Origin: Luteimonas sp. J29
GTDB taxonomy: Bacteria; Pseudomonadota; Gammaproteobacteria; Xanthomonadales; Xanthomonadaceae
NCBI RefSeq assembly: GCF_000472505.1
Contig: NZ_AWZR01000013.1
Location: forward strand, 50,266 to 114,265
Direction: 5' to 3'
Length of the DNA stretch: 64,000 nt
The position numbers and the translations under genes are program-made. Each line of letters opens with the position of its first letter. The stretch's first letter is position 1. A model generated the notes under the pieces. The model had not been told where the DNA came from. It made no database searches and worked only from the letters and a program-made list of their open reading frames with translations. Below are positions 52,455 through 62,841 of the stretch, piece by piece.

Positions 52455-53540
52455 TCAGGATTCCTGGGTGAGCCGGGCCAGCGCATCGGCCTGGTGTTCG
52501 CGCGAGAGGCGGTCGACGAGCGGGTCGATGTTGCCCTCGAGCACGTTGGGCAGGTCGTACAGGGTGAGTCCTTCCACGCGGTGGTCGGTGATCCGCCCCT
52601 GCGGGTAGTTGTAGGTGCGGATGCGCTGGCTGCGGTCGCCGCTGCCGACCTGCAGCTTGCGGCTGGCCGCGGTCGCGGCGGCGCGGCGCTCGGCCTCCAT
52701 CCCGGCGATGGTGGCGCGCAGGCGCTTCATCGCCTTGTCGCGGTTGGCGTGCTGGCTGCGCTCGGTCTGCGACTCGACCACGATGCCGGTGGGCAGGTGG
52801 GTGATGCGCACCGCCGAATCGGTCTTGTTGACGTGCTGGCCGCCGGCGCCGGAGGAGCGGAAGGTGTCGATCCGCAGGTCGGCCGGGTTGATCTCCACCG
52901 GCTCGCCGTCGTCCTCGATCGGGATGATCGCGACCGTCGCGGCGGAGGTGTGGATCCGGCCCTGCGATTCGGTCTCGGGCACGCGCTGCACCCGGTGGGT
53001 GCCGGATTCGAACTTGAGCCGCGCGTAGGCGCCTTCGCCCTCGACCCGGGCGATGACCTCGCGGAAGCCGCCGTGCTCGCCCGGGTTGGCCGACTCGATC
53101 TCCACCCGCCAGCCCTGGCGCTCTGCGTAGCGGGTGTACATGCGCAGCAGGTCGCCGGCGAAGATCGCGGCCTCGTCGCCGCCGGTGCCGGCGCGGATCT
53201 CCAGGTACAGGCCGCCGTCGTCGCGCGCGTCGCGCGGCACCAGCAGCGCCATCAGCTGCTCCTCAAGCGCGTCGAGGCGGGCCTGGGCGGCGGCGATCTC
53301 CTCCTCGGCCAGGTCGCGCAGCTCGGGGTCGTTGCGCATCTCCCGCGCGGCCTCGAGGTCGGCGCGGGCGCGGGCCTGGTCGGCCATCGCGGTCGCCAGC
53401 GGCTGGAGCCGGGAGAACTCGCGCGAGAGCGCGCGGAAGCGTTCCTGGTCGCCCGCCACCGCCGGGTCGGCGAGCAGGCGTTCGAGTTCGTCGCGGCGTT
53501 CGGCCAGCGCCTCCAGCTTACGGCGCAGGGTCGGCAGCAT
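52455..53540 (-). CDS. prfA: peptide chain release factor 1
   Basis: RF1 (361 aa) reads UAA and UAG stop codons. The codon-recognition loop is [14 protein letters not shown] (PxT motif as PET). The catalytic GGQ is in [18 protein letters not shown] and is the target of PrmC methylation. The N-terminal coiled coil ([20 protein letters not shown]) is normal. ATG at 53540 lies inside hemA, whose stop is at 53518, giving a 22-nt overlap. The hemA-prfA order is classical; prmC, often third, is instead at 22957 in this genome. Confidence 0.97.
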   Translation of the reverse strand: MLPTLRRKLEALAERRDELERLLADPAVAGDQERFRALSREFSRLQPLATAMADQARARADLEAAREMRNDPELRDLAEEEIAAAQARLDALEEQLMALLVPRDARDDGGLYLEIRAGTGGDEAAIFAGDLLRMYTRYAERQGWRVEIESANPGEHGGFREVIARVEGEGAYARLKFESGTHRVQRVPETESQGRIHTSAATVAIIPIEDDGEPVEINPADLRIDTFRSSGAGGQHVNKTDSAVRITHLPTGIVVESQTERSQHANRDKAMKRLRATIAGMEAERRAAATAASRKLQVGSGDRSQRIRTYNYPQGRITDHRVEGLTLYDLPNVLEGNIDPLVDRLSREHQADALARLTQES

Positions 53541-54792
53541 CGTCGCGGTTCTGGAGCGGTGGCAGCAGCGGCTCGAATGCGCGCAGCAGGTCCAGGTTGC
53601 CCTGCGCGGCGGCGTCGCGCAGGACGGCGGTGGGCACGTGCAGCAGGCGGTTGGACAGGGCGTGGGCGAGCTGGTCCACGACCGCCGCCGGATCGAGCCC
53701 GTGCGCCAGCTGCTGGTGCGCGCGCGACACCAGTTCGGCGCGGGTCGCGTCGCCGTGCGCGCGCAGCCGCTTGAGCGGCTCGTTGCGCGCGCCCAGCGCC
53801 AGCGCCTGGGCGTAGCGCGCGACCTGCAGGTCGACGATCGTCTCGGCTTCCTGCGCGGCGTCGCCGCGGCTGCGGCGGTTCTGCTCGACGACGCGGTCGA
53901 GGTCGTCGACGGTGTAGAGGAACGCATCCTCCAGCGCCGCGACCTCGGGTTCGATGTCGCGCGGCACCGCGAGGTCGAGCAGCATCATCGGCCTGCGCTT
54001 GCGCAGCGACAGCGCCTGTTCGACCCGGGCACGGGTGAGGACCGGGGTCTGGCTGGCGGTGGCGGAGAACACCACGTCGGCCATGAACAGGTGGTGCTCG
54101 AGTTCCTCCAGCGGCAGTGCCACCCCGCCGTGGCGCTCGGCCAGCTCCTGGGCGTGGCGGTAGGTGCGGTTGGCGACCAGCAGCCGCTTCACCCGCGCCT
54201 GGGCGAGGTGGCGGGCGACCAGTTCAATGGTCTCGCCGGCGCCGATCAGCAGCGCCACCGAGTCGTCGGGGCGCGCGAACGATTCCTGCGCCAGGCGCAC
54301 GGCCAGCGAGGCGACCGACACCGGGCTCGAGCCGATCCGGGTCTCGGTGCGCACGCGCTTGGCGGTCACGAAGGCGTGCTGGAACAGGCGGTCGAGTTCG
54401 TTGCCGAGGGTCCCGGACTCGCGCGCCATCGACCAGGCCTGCTTGACCTGGCCCAGGATCTGCGGCTCGCCCAGCACCATCGAATCCAGGCCGCAGGCGA
54501 CGCGGAACAGGTGCCGCGCCGCGCCTTCGCCCGCGTGCCGGTACAGGTAGGCGTGCAGGTCGTCGCCGCCGCCCGGTTGCGACGCCAGCCATCCGGCCAG
54601 CGCCGCGTCGTCGTCGGCGCAAGCGTAGAGCTCGGTGCGGTTGCACGTCGACAGCAGCGCCACCTCGCGCACCCCCGGCAGCGCGCGCAGGCCGGCCAGC
54701 GCGGCGGGCACGTCGCGTTCGGCGAACGCGACCTGCTCGCGCAGGGCGACCGGGGCGGTCTGGTGGTTGATGCCGAGGGCGTACAGGGTCAT
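53518..54792 (-). CDS. hemA: glutamyl-tRNA reductase
   Basis: HemA (424 aa) reduces glutamyl-tRNA to glutamate-1-semialdehyde, the first committed step of C5-pathway haem synthesis. The catalytic Cys50 is in [12 protein letters not shown]. The family signatures [20 protein letters not shown] and the NADPH motif [19 protein letters not shown] are present, as is the C-terminal dimerisation helix. It is divergent from the TPR/lolB/ispE run across 94 bp. The hemA 3' end overlaps prfA by 22 nt. Confidence 0.97.
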   Translation of the reverse strand: MTLYALGINHQTAPVALREQVAFAERDVPAALAGLRALPGVREVALLSTCNRTELYACADDDAALAGWLASQPGGGDDLHAYLYRHAGEGAARHLFRVACGLDSMVLGEPQILGQVKQAWSMARESGTLGNELDRLFQHAFVTAKRVRTETRIGSSPVSVASLAVRLAQESFARPDDSVALLIGAGETIELVARHLAQARVKRLLVANRTYRHAQELAERHGGVALPLEELEHHLFMADVVFSATASQTPVLTRARVEQALSLRKRRPMMLLDLAVPRDIEPEVAALEDAFLYTVDDLDRVVEQNRRSRGDAAQEAETIVDLQVARYAQALALGARNEPLKRLRAHGDATRAELVSRAHQQLAHGLDPAAVVDQLAHALSNRLLHVPTAVLRDAAAQGNLDLLRAFEPLLPPLQNRDDAADPAP

Positions 54793-54886
54793 GCGCTTTG
54801 GCTGGCGGCCCGTACGGAGTGACCGTTCAGGCGCTTGCGATAAGCTTCCGGTTCGAGTGCTCCATTCTAAGGTCCGGCCGACGTCG

Positions 54887-56575
54887 ATGCCCGTTTTCCC
54901 GAATCCCGTGCGCCGGTTCCTGCCGCGCGCGGCCCTGCTGGGCTGCCTCTGGCTGGCCTGGCTGGCGCCGGCGCAGGCCGACGATCGGCTGCGTGAAGAC
55001 GTGCTGGGCGCGACCATGGCCGGCGAGTTCGCGCTCCAGGCCGGACGCCTCGACGAGGCCGCCGGCTGGTACCTGGACGCGGCCCGCGCGGCCGGTCCGG
55101 ACGATGCCGGGCTGGCCGAACGCGCCACCCGGATCGCCCTGCTGGGCAAGGACGACCGCACCGCGGCCGCGGCCCTGGACCTCTGGCGCGAGCGCGCCCC
55201 GGCGTCGCTGGCGATGCGCGCGGCCGAGGCCACCCTGGCCCTGCGCACCGGCCGCAGCCGCCGCGCGCTGCGCCACCTGCGCGCGCTGATGGCCGACCCG
55301 GACCCGGCCGGCTGGCGGCACGCTCTCTCGGTGGTCGCGACCGGCCCGCGGGATCCGGCCGTCTCGGCCAAGGTCATGCGCGCGCTGTTTGACGAGGACG
55401 CCGTGCCGGGCACCCTGCAGGCCTGGCTGGCCTTTGGCGATCTGGCCCAGCGCCTGGACGAGGAGCAGCTGACCCGGCGGGTGATCGCCCGCATCGTCGA
55501 ACGCTTCCCCGGCGAGCCGCGGGTGGCGCTGCTGCGGGCTTCGCAATTGCGCGAGGCCGGCGATCTGGAGGGCGCGCGAGCCGCGCTGGCCGAGGCCGGC
55601 GCCGTGGTCGAGGTCCTGCCCGAACTGCGCCTGGCGCTGGCCGCGGAGTACGACGCCATCGGCGACCCGGCGACCGCCGAGCAGCTCCTGGCGAGGGGGC
55701 CGCAGGACCGCCACGTGCAGGCAGTGCGGGCCTCGCTGCTGGCCAAGGCCGAAGACCGGGAGTCGCTGCGGGCCCTGTACGAGGAATTGCGGCGCGGAGC
55801 CTCCAATCCCGACCCGGGCTACCGCCTGCTGCTCGGCCAGGTGGCCGAGTTCCTCGACCTGCATGCCGAGGCGCTGGAGTGGTACGAGAGCGTGGCCGGC
55901 GGCGACGCGCGGCTGCAGGCGCGCTTGCAGGCCTCGCGCGTGCTGCACGAGCTGGACCGGCGCGAAGAGGCGTACGCGGCCCTGCGGCGGATGCAGGTGG
56001 ATGGCTCGATCAACGAGGAGGCGCGCCGCGCCGCCTACCTGGTCGAGGGCGAACTGCGCGCGCGCGACGGCGACCTGGAGGCCGAGAACGAGGTCTACGC
56101 CCGCGCCCTGGCCGACTGGCCGGACGAGCCTTCGCTGCTGTATGCCCGCGCCCTGATGTGGGAGCGGCACGACGACATCGCGCGCGCCGAGGCCGACCTG
56201 CGCAAGATCCTTGTCGCCGATCCGGAGAACGTGGCCGCGCTCAACGCCCTGGGCTACACCCTTGCCGACCGCACCGATCGCTACCGCGAGGCGCTGGAGC
56301 TGATCGACCGGGCGCGCGTCGCCGAGCCCGGCAATGCCGCGATCATCGACAGCTACGGCTGGGTGCTGTACCGCCTCGGCCGCCATGAGGAAGCGCTGTC
56401 GGAACTGCGTCGTGCCTACACCCTGCAGAAGGACGCCGAGATCGCGGCGCACATCGGCGAGGTGCTGTGGGTGCTGGGGCGGCGCGACGAGGCGCAGCGC
56501 TACTTCGACGACGCGCGCCGGCTCGATCCCGACAACCGCGCGCTGCGGCGCGCGCTGGAGAAGCTCGGCGCATGA
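54887..56575 (+). CDS. exported tetratricopeptide-repeat protein
   Basis: A 562-aa protein with a signal peptide ([20 protein letters not shown], cleavage near AQA-DD) and many TPR-like helix pairs throughout. The clearest are at the C terminus: [60 protein letters not shown] and [20 protein letters not shown]. Periplasmic scaffold role likely. Gammaproteobacteria often place such a gene before lolB. ATG at 54887; the stop overlaps the lolB start as ATGA. Confidence 0.9.
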   Translation: MPVFPNPVRRFLPRAALLGCLWLAWLAPAQADDRLREDVLGATMAGEFALQAGRLDEAAGWYLDAARAAGPDDAGLAERATRIALLGKDDRTAAAALDLWRERAPASLAMRAAEATLALRTGRSRRALRHLRALMADPDPAGWRHALSVVATGPRDPAVSAKVMRALFDEDAVPGTLQAWLAFGDLAQRLDEEQLTRRVIARIVERFPGEPRVALLRASQLREAGDLEGARAALAEAGAVVEVLPELRLALAAEYDAIGDPATAEQLLARGPQDRHVQAVRASLLAKAEDRESLRALYEELRRGASNPDPGYRLLLGQVAEFLDLHAEALEWYESVAGGDARLQARLQASRVLHELDRREEAYAALRRMQVDGSINEEARRAAYLVEGELRARDGDLEAENEVYARALADWPDEPSLLYARALMWERHDDIARAEADLRKILVADPENVAALNALGYTLADRTDRYREALELIDRARVAEPGNAAIIDSYGWVLYRLGRHEEALSELRRAYTLQKDAEIAAHIGEVLWVLGRRDEAQRYFDDARRLDPDNRALRRALEKLGA

Positions 56576-57249
56576 ACCGCTTCCGCCTCCCCGCCGCGGC
56601 GCTGGCCGCGGCACTGCTGCTCGCCGGTTGCGCCACGCCGCCGGTGCGCGCGCCGGTGCAGGTCGATCCGATGGTGGCCGGGCGCGCCGATGCCGAGCGC
56701 GCCTCGCTGCAGTCCTGGCGCCTGGCCGGGCGGGTGGCGATCTCCGGTGGACGCCAGGGCGGCAGCGGACGGCTGGACTGGGCGCAGGCGGGCGGCCGCT
56801 ACGACGTCACGCTGTCGGCGCCGGTGACCCGGCAGGGGTGGCGGCTGAGCGGGGACGCCCGGCACGCACGGCTCGAGGGCGTCGAGGGCGGGCCGCGCGA
56901 GGGCGCGGACGTCGAAGCGCTGCTGTTCGAGGCCACCGGCTGGGACATCCCGGTCCGGGCCCTGGTGGCCTGGGTCCGGGGCGTGGCGGCGCCCGAGGCG
57001 ATGCACGGGCCGGCGCGGGTGGACTACGGCGCGGACGCGCTCCCGGTCCGGCTGGAACAGGCGGGCTGGACGATCGGTTATGGCGAGTGGTTCGCCGCCG
57101 GCATCGGGCAGCCGCCGCTGCCGCGCCGGATCGAGGCCACGCGCGGCGATGCGCGGGTGCGCCTGGTGGTGGATGGCTGGACCGTGCTGCCGGGCGGCCC
57201 GTCGGGCGATCCGCCCGGACCCGCCGGCGCGGGCGACGACGGGGGCTGA
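56572..57249 (+). CDS. lolB: outer-membrane lipoprotein receptor LolB
   Basis: LolB (225 aa) accepts lipoproteins from LolA and inserts them into the outer membrane. Lipobox LLLAGC near residue 18; the beta-barrel half-pipe fold is indicated by SWRLAGRVAISGGRQGGSGR, RYDVTLSAPVTRQGWRLSG and GWTIGYGEWF. The C-terminal tail after residue 205 is Gly/Pro-rich and extra. It is coupled to the TPR gene by ATGA and followed 3 nt later by ispE, the conserved lolB-ispE order. Confidence 0.92.
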   Translation: MNRFRLPAAALAAALLLAGCATPPVRAPVQVDPMVAGRADAERASLQSWRLAGRVAISGGRQGGSGRLDWAQAGGRYDVTLSAPVTRQGWRLSGDARHARLEGVEGGPREGADVEALLFEATGWDIPVRALVAWVRGVAAPEAMHGPARVDYGADALPVRLEQAGWTIGYGEWFAAGIGQPPLPRRIEATRGDARVRLVVDGWTVLPGGPSGDPPGPAGAGDDGG

Positions 57250-57252
57250 GCG

Positions 57253-58140
57253 GTGGCGCGGCTGGACCCCGTCGACGGCTGGACCCGCTGGCCGGCGCCG
57301 GCCAAGCTCAACCTGTTCCTGCGCATCCCCCGGCGCCGGCCCGACGGCTACCACGAGCTGCAGACGGTGTTCCGGATGCTGGCCTGGGGCGACACGGTCC
57401 GGATCCGGCTGCGCGGGGACGGCGCCATCCGCCGCGTCGGCCCTTCCGCGGCCGGCGTGGACGAAGACGCAGACCTCCTGGTCCGCGCCGCCAGATTGCT
57501 GCAATCGGAGGCGAACGTCGGCCTTGGTGCCGATATCTCCGTCGAAAAGCGCATTCCGGCGGGCGCCGGCTTCGGCGGCGGCTCGTCCGATGCGGCTACC
57601 GTGCTGCGGGCTCTCGACCGGCTCTGGGGCCTGGGCCTGGGCGAGGACCGGCTGGCCGCGCTGGGCCTGGCGCTGGGCGCCGACGTGCCCGTGTTCGTGC
57701 GCGGCCGCAATGCCTGGGCCGAAGGGGTGGGCGAGCGGCTGACCCCGCTCGATCTCCCCGACGCCTGGTACGTGCTCGCCGACCCGGGCGTCCACGCGCG
57801 CACCGCCGACCTGTTCCAGGCCCCTGAATTGACGCGAAATGCCGCGCCCGCGACAATAGCCGACTTCGTTTCGGGAGCGTGGCTCGGCAATGCGTTCGAG
57901 CCGGTGCTGCGCCGCCGCGAGCCCGCCGTCGAAGCGGCGTTCGCGGTGCTGGCGCGGATCGGCCGGCCGCAGCTTACCGGGTCGGGCAGCGGCTGCTTCG
58001 TGGAGTTCGCCAATGGCGACTCCGCCGTCGCCGCGTTGCCGCGGCTGTCGCCGGGCCTGCGGGCCTGGGTGGCGGCAGGCGCGCGGCGGTCCCCGTTGCT
58101 GGATGCGCTCGAAGGACTGGACGTGGCGGGAGTGTGGTGA
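57253..58140 (+). CDS. ispE: 4-diphosphocytidyl-2-C-methyl-D-erythritol kinase
   Basis: IspE (295 aa), a GHMP kinase, phosphorylates CDP-methylerythritol in the MEP isoprenoid pathway. [20 protein letters not shown] with YHELQTVF is the N-terminal substrate site; [20 protein letters not shown] is the ATP-binding GHMP loop; [15 protein letters not shown] the third motif. The start is GTG at 57253, 3 nt after lolB. A repeat and tRNA-Gln follow. Confidence 0.96.
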   Translation: MARLDPVDGWTRWPAPAKLNLFLRIPRRRPDGYHELQTVFRMLAWGDTVRIRLRGDGAIRRVGPSAAGVDEDADLLVRAARLLQSEANVGLGADISVEKRIPAGAGFGGGSSDAATVLRALDRLWGLGLGEDRLAALGLALGADVPVFVRGRNAWAEGVGERLTPLDLPDAWYVLADPGVHARTADLFQAPELTRNAAPATIADFVSGAWLGNAFEPVLRRREPAVEAAFAVLARIGRPQLTGSGSGCFVEFANGDSAVAALPRLSPGLRAWVAAGARRSPLLDALEGLDVAGVW

Positions 58141-58149
58141 ATTCGCAAT

Positions 58150-58208
58150 GACCGGTGGCTGGTGGCTGGAGGTTCGCGCGGCGAGCGCCCAGCCACGAAC
58201 AACCGGTC
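58150..58208. repeat. imperfect inverted repeat of the GTGACTGG/GTGGCTGG type
   Basis: Arms 58150-58169 and 58189-58208 match as inverted repeats at 17 of 20 positions and contain GGTGGCTGG and CCAGCCACGAACAACC. The element at 60769-60817 has the same core words (GGTGACTGG, CCAGTCACGAACCACC). Two related copies 2.6 kb apart in the same gene cluster suggest a dispersed intergenic repeat family. Confidence 0.6.
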
Positions 58209-58216
58209 GCCTCTGC

Positions 58217-58292
58217 AGGGGCGTCGCCAAGTGGTTAAGGCACCGGGTTTTGATCCCGGCATGCGTAGGTTCGAATCCTTCCGCCCCTGCCA
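58217..58292 (+). tRNA. tRNA-Gln (anticodon TTG)
   Basis: Cloverleaf read by eye: acceptor AGGGGCG/CGCCCCT, D arm GCC...GGC, anticodon stem CCGGG/CCCGG with loop TTTTGAT (anticodon TTG), T loop TTCGAAT, discriminator G and encoded CCA. The T stem GTAGG/CCTTC has one T-T mismatch at the second pair. The ispE-tRNA-Gln-prs order is widely conserved. Reads CAA (and CAG by wobble). Confidence 0.95.
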
Positions 58293-58383
58293 TTCCAGCC
58301 CCTGGCGCGGGCTGGCGATGGCGGACCGCAACCTGTCACGCAACAACCCACACCACCGCACGGTCGGGGCGGAGCAGTAGGAC

Positions 58384-59343
58384 ATGAAAGAAGACCGGAA
58401 CCTGCTGATCTTCTCGGGCAACGCGAACCGGCCGCTGGCGCAGGCCGTGTGCCGCGAGCTCGGGGTGCGGCCGGGCAAGGCGCTGGTCTCGACGTTCTCC
58501 GACGGCGAGGTCCAGGTCGAGATCGAGGAGAACGTGCGCCGCCAGGACGTGTTCGTCCTGCAGCCGACCAACGCGCCCTCGGCCGAGCACCTGATGGAAC
58601 TGCTGGCGCTGATCGACGCGCTCAAGCGCGCCTCGGCCAGCTCGGTGACCGCGGTGGTGCCGTACTTCGGCTACGCGCGCCAGGACCGGCGCATGCGTTC
58701 GTCGCGGGTGCCGATCACCGCCAAGCTGGTCGCGAAGATGTTCAGCGCCGCCGGCGCCGACGGCATGCTCACCGTCGACCTGCACGCGGACCAGATCCAG
58801 GGCTTCTTCGACATCCCGGTCGACAACGTTTACGCCTCGCCGCTGCTGCTCGCCGACATCTGGCGCGTGCACGGCACCGACAACGTGATCGTGGTGTCGC
58901 CGGACGTGGGCGGCGTGGTCCGCGCCCGGGCCCTGGCCAAGCGCCTGGACGACGCCGACCTGGCGATCATCGACAAGCGCCGCCCCAAGGCCAACGTGGC
59001 CACGGTGATGAACATCATCGGCGACGTGGCCGGCAAGACCTGCGTGCTGGTCGACGACATCGTCGACACCGCGGGCACGCTGTGCGCCGCCGCCGGTGCG
59101 CTCAAGGCCAACGGTGCGCAGAAGGTCGTGGCCTACTGCACCCATCCGGTGCTGTCGGGCGCGGCGATCGACAACATCACCCGTTCGCAGCTCGACGAAC
59201 TGGTGGTCACCGACACCATCCCGCTGTCGGAAGCGGCCCGCGCCTGCGACCGCATCCGCCAGCTCAGCGTCGCCGAGATGCTGGCCGAGACGATCCGCCG
59301 GATCGCCTTCGGAGAATCCGTCAGCTCGCTTTACGTGGACTGA
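58384..59343 (+). CDS. prs: ribose-phosphate pyrophosphokinase
   Basis: Prs (319 aa) makes PRPP from ribose 5-phosphate and ATP for nucleotide, His and Trp synthesis. The flexible-loop and ATP regions are [37 protein letters not shown] and [13 protein letters not shown]; the PRPP-binding loop is [21 protein letters not shown] follows [17 protein letters not shown]. The ATG at 58384 lies 92 nt after the tRNA-Gln. Length is standard. Confidence 0.98.
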   Translation: MKEDRNLLIFSGNANRPLAQAVCRELGVRPGKALVSTFSDGEVQVEIEENVRRQDVFVLQPTNAPSAEHLMELLALIDALKRASASSVTAVVPYFGYARQDRRMRSSRVPITAKLVAKMFSAAGADGMLTVDLHADQIQGFFDIPVDNVYASPLLLADIWRVHGTDNVIVVSPDVGGVVRARALAKRLDDADLAIIDKRRPKANVATVMNIIGDVAGKTCVLVDDIVDTAGTLCAAAGALKANGAQKVVAYCTHPVLSGAAIDNITRSQLDELVVTDTIPLSEAARACDRIRQLSVAEMLAETIRRIAFGESVSSLYVD

Positions 59344-59422
59344 CGCCGCCGCTCACCTGGTCGCGGGTGAGCGATCCCCACCGCCGCGAGGCGGATTTAC
59401 CTGCAGAAGAAGAGAAGCAAAC

Positions 59423-60058
59423 ATGGCAACGACGCACGAAATCAAGGTCGAGCGCCGTACGGACGAAGGGAAGGGTGCGAGCCGCCGCCTTCGCCGCAGC
59501 GGCAAGATCCCGGCCATCGTCTACGGTGGCGAGCTCGCCCCGGTCAACATCCAGCTCGACCACGAGCCGGTGTGGCTGGCGAGCCAGCACGAGTGGTTCT
59601 ACTCGTCGATCCTGGACCTGAGCCTCAACGGCGACATCCAGAAGGTGCTGCTGCGCGACATCCAGCGCCATCCGTACAAGCAGCTGATCATGCACCTGGA
59701 CTTCCAGCGCGTGAACGAGAAGGAGACGCTGCGCACGTCGGTGCCGCTGCACTTCGTCAACGAGGACAAGTCGCCGGCCGGCAAGTCGGCCGAGGTCGTG
59801 GTCACCCACGAGCTCAAGGAGATCACGGTCGAGTGCCTGCCATCCGACCTCCCGGAGGTGATCGAGGTCGACCTGTCCGAGCTGAAGGTCGGCGACATCG
59901 TCTACCTGTCGGACCTGAAGCTGCCCAAGGGCGTCGAGATCCCGCAGCTGAAGCTGGGCAAGGACCACGACGACGCCGTGGTGACCGCCAAGCTCGGCCG
60001 CGCGGAGCCGGCGGCGGACGCCGAAGCGGGCGAGGACGAGGCCGACAAGGCCGAGTGA
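59423..60058 (+). CDS. rplY: 50S ribosomal protein L25/general stress protein Ctc
   Basis: A 211-aa long-form L25 that binds 5S rRNA. The N-terminal L25 domain has [20 protein letters not shown] and [20 protein letters not shown]; the C-terminal TL5-type domain has [15 protein letters not shown] and [16 protein letters not shown]. The tail is highly acidic ([12 protein letters not shown]). GAAGAGAAGC before the ATG serves as SD. It lies between prs and pth, the conserved order. Confidence 0.97.
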   Translation: MATTHEIKVERRTDEGKGASRRLRRSGKIPAIVYGGELAPVNIQLDHEPVWLASQHEWFYSSILDLSLNGDIQKVLLRDIQRHPYKQLIMHLDFQRVNEKETLRTSVPLHFVNEDKSPAGKSAEVVVTHELKEITVECLPSDLPEVIEVDLSELKVGDIVYLSDLKLPKGVEIPQLKLGKDHDDAVVTAKLGRAEPAADAEAGEDEADKAE

Positions 60059-60139
60059 TCCGGATTGCCGGATGGAGCGCGTCCCGCGCCGATGGCGCGG
60101 GGCACACGCGCCTCGGGAAGGCGGGGGCCGCGCAGGCCT

Positions 60140-60156
60140 CCGCCGCCTGACGGCGG
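60140..60156 (+). terminator. short GC hairpin between rplY and pth
   Basis: CCGCCG/CGGCGG (60140-60145 with 60151-60156) around CCTGA, without a T run. Possible weak terminator or attenuator in the 125-bp gap; pth is most likely still read through. Confidence 0.35.
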
Positions 60157-60183
60157 TTCGCTCCGTCCGCCCGGACCCGACCG

Positions 60184-60765
60184 ATGGAAGGACTGCGGCT
60201 CATCGTCGGCCTCGGCAACCCGGGGCAGGAATACGCACGGACCCGGCACAACGCCGGGTTCCGTTTCGTGGACGCGCTCGCCGCGCGGGCCAACGGGCGC
60301 TTCGGCGCCGAGGGCAAGCTGTTCGGCGAGACCGCGAAGGTGGAGGTCGCCGGGCGCAACGTCTGGCTGCTCAAGCCCTCGACCTTCATGAACCTCAGCG
60401 GCAAGTCCGTGCTCGCGGCCCTGCGCTACTGGAAGATCGAGCCCGAACAGGCCCTGCTCGCTCACGACGAGCTGGACCTGCCCCCGGGCGCGGCGCGGCT
60501 GAAGTTCGACGGCGGCCACGGCGGCCAGAACGGCCTGCGCGACGTGATGCGGCTGCTCGGCCACGGGCGCTTCCACCGCCTGCGGATCGGTATCGGCCAC
60601 CCCGGCCACAAGGACCGGGTCACCCCCTGGGTGCTCGGCCGGCCCGGCAGCGGCGACGACATCCTGATCGACCGCGCGATCGACGACGCCATCGACGTCC
60701 TCCCGCTCGCCGTCCAGGGCGACTTCAACGAGGCGATGAAGCGCCTGCACACCAGCAAGGCCTGA
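60184..60765 (+). CDS. pth: peptidyl-tRNA hydrolase
   Basis: Pth (193 aa) recycles peptidyl-tRNAs released from stalled ribosomes. [20 protein letters not shown] contains the catalytic His22; FMNLSGKSV and [15 protein letters not shown] are family blocks; [17 protein letters not shown] carries the catalytic-region Asp. Full length. Confidence 0.97.
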   Translation: MEGLRLIVGLGNPGQEYARTRHNAGFRFVDALAARANGRFGAEGKLFGETAKVEVAGRNVWLLKPSTFMNLSGKSVLAALRYWKIEPEQALLAHDELDLPPGAARLKFDGGHGGQNGLRDVMRLLGHGRFHRLRIGIGHPGHKDRVTPWVLGRPGSGDDILIDRAIDDAIDVLPLAVQGDFNEAMKRLHTSKA

Positions 60766-60768
60766 TTC

Positions 60769-60817
60769 GTGGTTGGTGACTGGCGATCCGGCACCCGGGT
60801 CGCCAGTCACGAACCAC
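60769..60817. repeat. 18-bp inverted repeat between pth and ychF
   Basis: Arms 60769-60786 and 60800-60817 pair at 17 of 18 positions around a 13-nt loop. A partial third copy (CCAGTCACGG) follows. The core words match the repeat at 58150-58208. It fills most of the 73-bp gap, so it could also fold in the pth-ychF mRNA. Confidence 0.65.
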
Positions 60818-60838
60818 CAGTCACGGAACCCCCGGAAC

Positions 60839-61930
60839 ATGGGCATCCAATGCGGCATCGTCGGCCTGCCGAACGTGGGCAAGTCGACGCTCTTCAATGC
60901 ACTGACCAAGGCGGGCATCGCCGCGGCCAACTTCCCGTTCTGCACCATCGAGCCGAACGTGGGCGTGGTCCCCGTGCCCGACCCGCGGCTGGCCGAGCTG
61001 GCGGAGATCGTCAAGCCCGAGCGGGTCGTGCCGACCGTGGTCGAGTTCGTCGACATCGCCGGCCTGGTCGCCGGCGCGGCCAGCGGCGAGGGCCTGGGCA
61101 ACAAGTTCCTGGCCCACATCCGCGAGGTCGACGCGATCGCCCACGTGGTGCGCTGCTTCGAGCACCCGGACGTGATCCACGTGGCCAACCGGGTCGATCC
61201 GGTCGCCGACATCGACACCATCGACACCGAGCTGGCCCTGGCCGACCTGGAGACCGTGGACAAGGCCATCGCCCGCTACGAGCGGGTGGCCAAGAGCGGC
61301 GACAAGGACGCCAGGGCGCGGCTCGAGGTCCTGGCCCGGCTACGCGCGGCGCTGGACGAGGGCAAGCCGGCCCGTTCGGTGCCGCTGTCGGACGAGGAGC
61401 GGGTGCTGGTGCGCGAGCTGTTCCTGCTGACCATGAAGCCGGTGCTGTACATCGCCAACGTGCTCGAGGACGGGTTCCGGGACAACCCGCACCTGGACGC
61501 GGTCCGCGCCCGCGCCGCGACCGAGGGCGCCGAGGTTGTGCCGGTGTCGGCCGCGATCGAGGAGGAGCTGAGCCAGCTCGACGACGCCGACCGCGACGAG
61601 ATGCTGGCCGGCTACGGCCTCGACGAGCCCGGCCTGAACCGGGTGATCCGGGCGGCCTACCGGCTCCTGGGCCTGCAGACCTACTTCACCGCCGGGGTCA
61701 AGGAGGTCCGCGCCTGGACGGTGAAGGCCGGGTCCACCGCGCCCCAGGCCGCAGGGGTGATCCACAGCGACTTCGAGAAGGGCTTCATCCGCGCCGAGAC
61801 CATCTCCTACGAGGACTTCGTCCGCTATCGTGGCGAGGCCGGGGCGCGCGAGGCCGGCCGGCTGCGCCTGGAGGGCAAGGACTACCGGGTGCAGGAGGGC
61901 GACGTCCTGCATTTCCGCTTCAACGTCTGA
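60839..61930 (+). CDS. ychF: redox-regulated ATPase YchF (Obg-like)
   Basis: YchF (363 aa) is a universally conserved ribosome-associated P-loop protein that prefers [23 protein letters not shown] is the P loop; [14 protein letters not shown] the switch I region; [20 protein letters not shown] the G3 region. The NxxE variant of the G4 motif, which explains ATP preference, lies in ANVLEDG. The TGS domain is at the C terminus ([32 protein letters not shown]). ATG at 60839 is chosen; a longer frame reads through the repeat. Confidence 0.97.
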   Translation: MGIQCGIVGLPNVGKSTLFNALTKAGIAAANFPFCTIEPNVGVVPVPDPRLAELAEIVKPERVVPTVVEFVDIAGLVAGAASGEGLGNKFLAHIREVDAIAHVVRCFEHPDVIHVANRVDPVADIDTIDTELALADLETVDKAIARYERVAKSGDKDARARLEVLARLRAALDEGKPARSVPLSDEERVLVRELFLLTMKPVLYIANVLEDGFRDNPHLDAVRARAATEGAEVVPVSAAIEEELSQLDDADRDEMLAGYGLDEPGLNRVIRAAYRLLGLQTYFTAGVKEVRAWTVKAGSTAPQAAGVIHSDFEKGFIRAETISYEDFVRYRGEAGAREAGRLRLEGKDYRVQEGDVLHFRFNV

Positions 61931-61944
61931 CCGGAGGGGCCCGG

Positions 61945-62841
61945 ATGGAACCGGATGCGATCGCCATGGATGCGGGGAGGGACGGGTTGCGCGGGCGGGC
62001 GCTGGCCTGGGTCGAGTCGATCCCGGTCCAGCGGTTCGTGGTCGGGGTGATCGTGGCCAATGCGGTCATCCTGGGCATGGAGACCTCCCCGGCGCTGCGG
62101 GACGCGGCCGGCGGCTGGCTGGCCGTGCTCGACCAGGTCTGCCTGGCGGTGTTCGTGGTCGAGCTGACGCTGAAGCTGTGGGGCCGCGGCCCGCGCTTCT
62201 TCCGCAGCGGCTGGAACGTGTTCGACCTGGTGGTGGTCGGGATCGCGCTGGTGCCGGCCTCCGGGCCGTTCGCCGTGCTGCGCGTGCTCAGGGTGCTGCG
62301 GGTGCTGCGGCTGGCCTCGATGATGCCCAGGCTGCGCTTCGTGGTGGAGGCGCTGCTGCGGGCGATCCCGGGCATCGGCGCGATCGCCGCGCTGATGCTG
62401 ATCCTGTTCTACGTCGCCGCGGTGGTGGCCACCGGCATGTTCGGCGAACGCTTCCCGCACTGGTTCGGCAGCCTCGGCGCCTCGCTCTACACCCTGTTCC
62501 AGGTCATGACCCTGGACAGCTGGTCGTCCGGGCTGGTGCGCCCGGTGATGGAGGCCTACCCCTGGGCCTGGGTGTTCTTCGTGCCCTTCATCCTGCTCGC
62601 CACCTTCACCATGTTGAACCTGTTCGTCGCCATGATCGTCAACACGATGCAGGCGCTTCAGGAGCAGGGCCGGGTCGCCGCGGGCGGGCGGGGGGACGGT
62701 GCCCCGGCGCCGTCTCCGGGCGCCGCCGCGGGCGGCGCGGACCCGGTGCTGGCCGGGCTCAGGGACGAAATCCGGCTGCTGCGGACCGAGCTGGAACGGC
62801 TGCGCCGGTCGGCCGGCGCAGCGGGCGAAAATCCGCGTTGA
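61945..62841 (+). CDS. single-domain voltage-gated cation channel (BacNav-type)
   Basis: A 298-aa ion-transport-family protein with one six-helix domain. S1 about 28-45, S2 about 58-80, S3 about 90-104. S4 (109-125) has four Arg at three-residue spacing (R113, R116, R119, R122; VLRVLRVLRVLR). S5 is about 145-165, the pore helix and filter 178-195 and S6 about 205-236. The filter region FQVMTLDSWSSGLVRPVM aligns with bacterial sodium channels, whose filter is usually TLESW; here the ring acid is Asp191 instead of Glu. The C terminus has a Gly/Pro linker and a coiled coil (about 262-285; LRDEIRLLRTELERLRR), as in NaChBac-type tetramers. It begins 14 nt after ychF. Confidence 0.9.
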   Translation: MEPDAIAMDAGRDGLRGRALAWVESIPVQRFVVGVIVANAVILGMETSPALRDAAGGWLAVLDQVCLAVFVVELTLKLWGRGPRFFRSGWNVFDLVVVGIALVPASGPFAVLRVLRVLRVLRLASMMPRLRFVVEALLRAIPGIGAIAALMLILFYVAAVVATGMFGERFPHWFGSLGASLYTLFQVMTLDSWSSGLVRPVMEAYPWAWVFFVPFILLATFTMLNLFVAMIVNTMQALQEQGRVAAGGRGDGAPAPSPGAAAGGADPVLAGLRDEIRLLRTELERLRRSAGAAGENPR

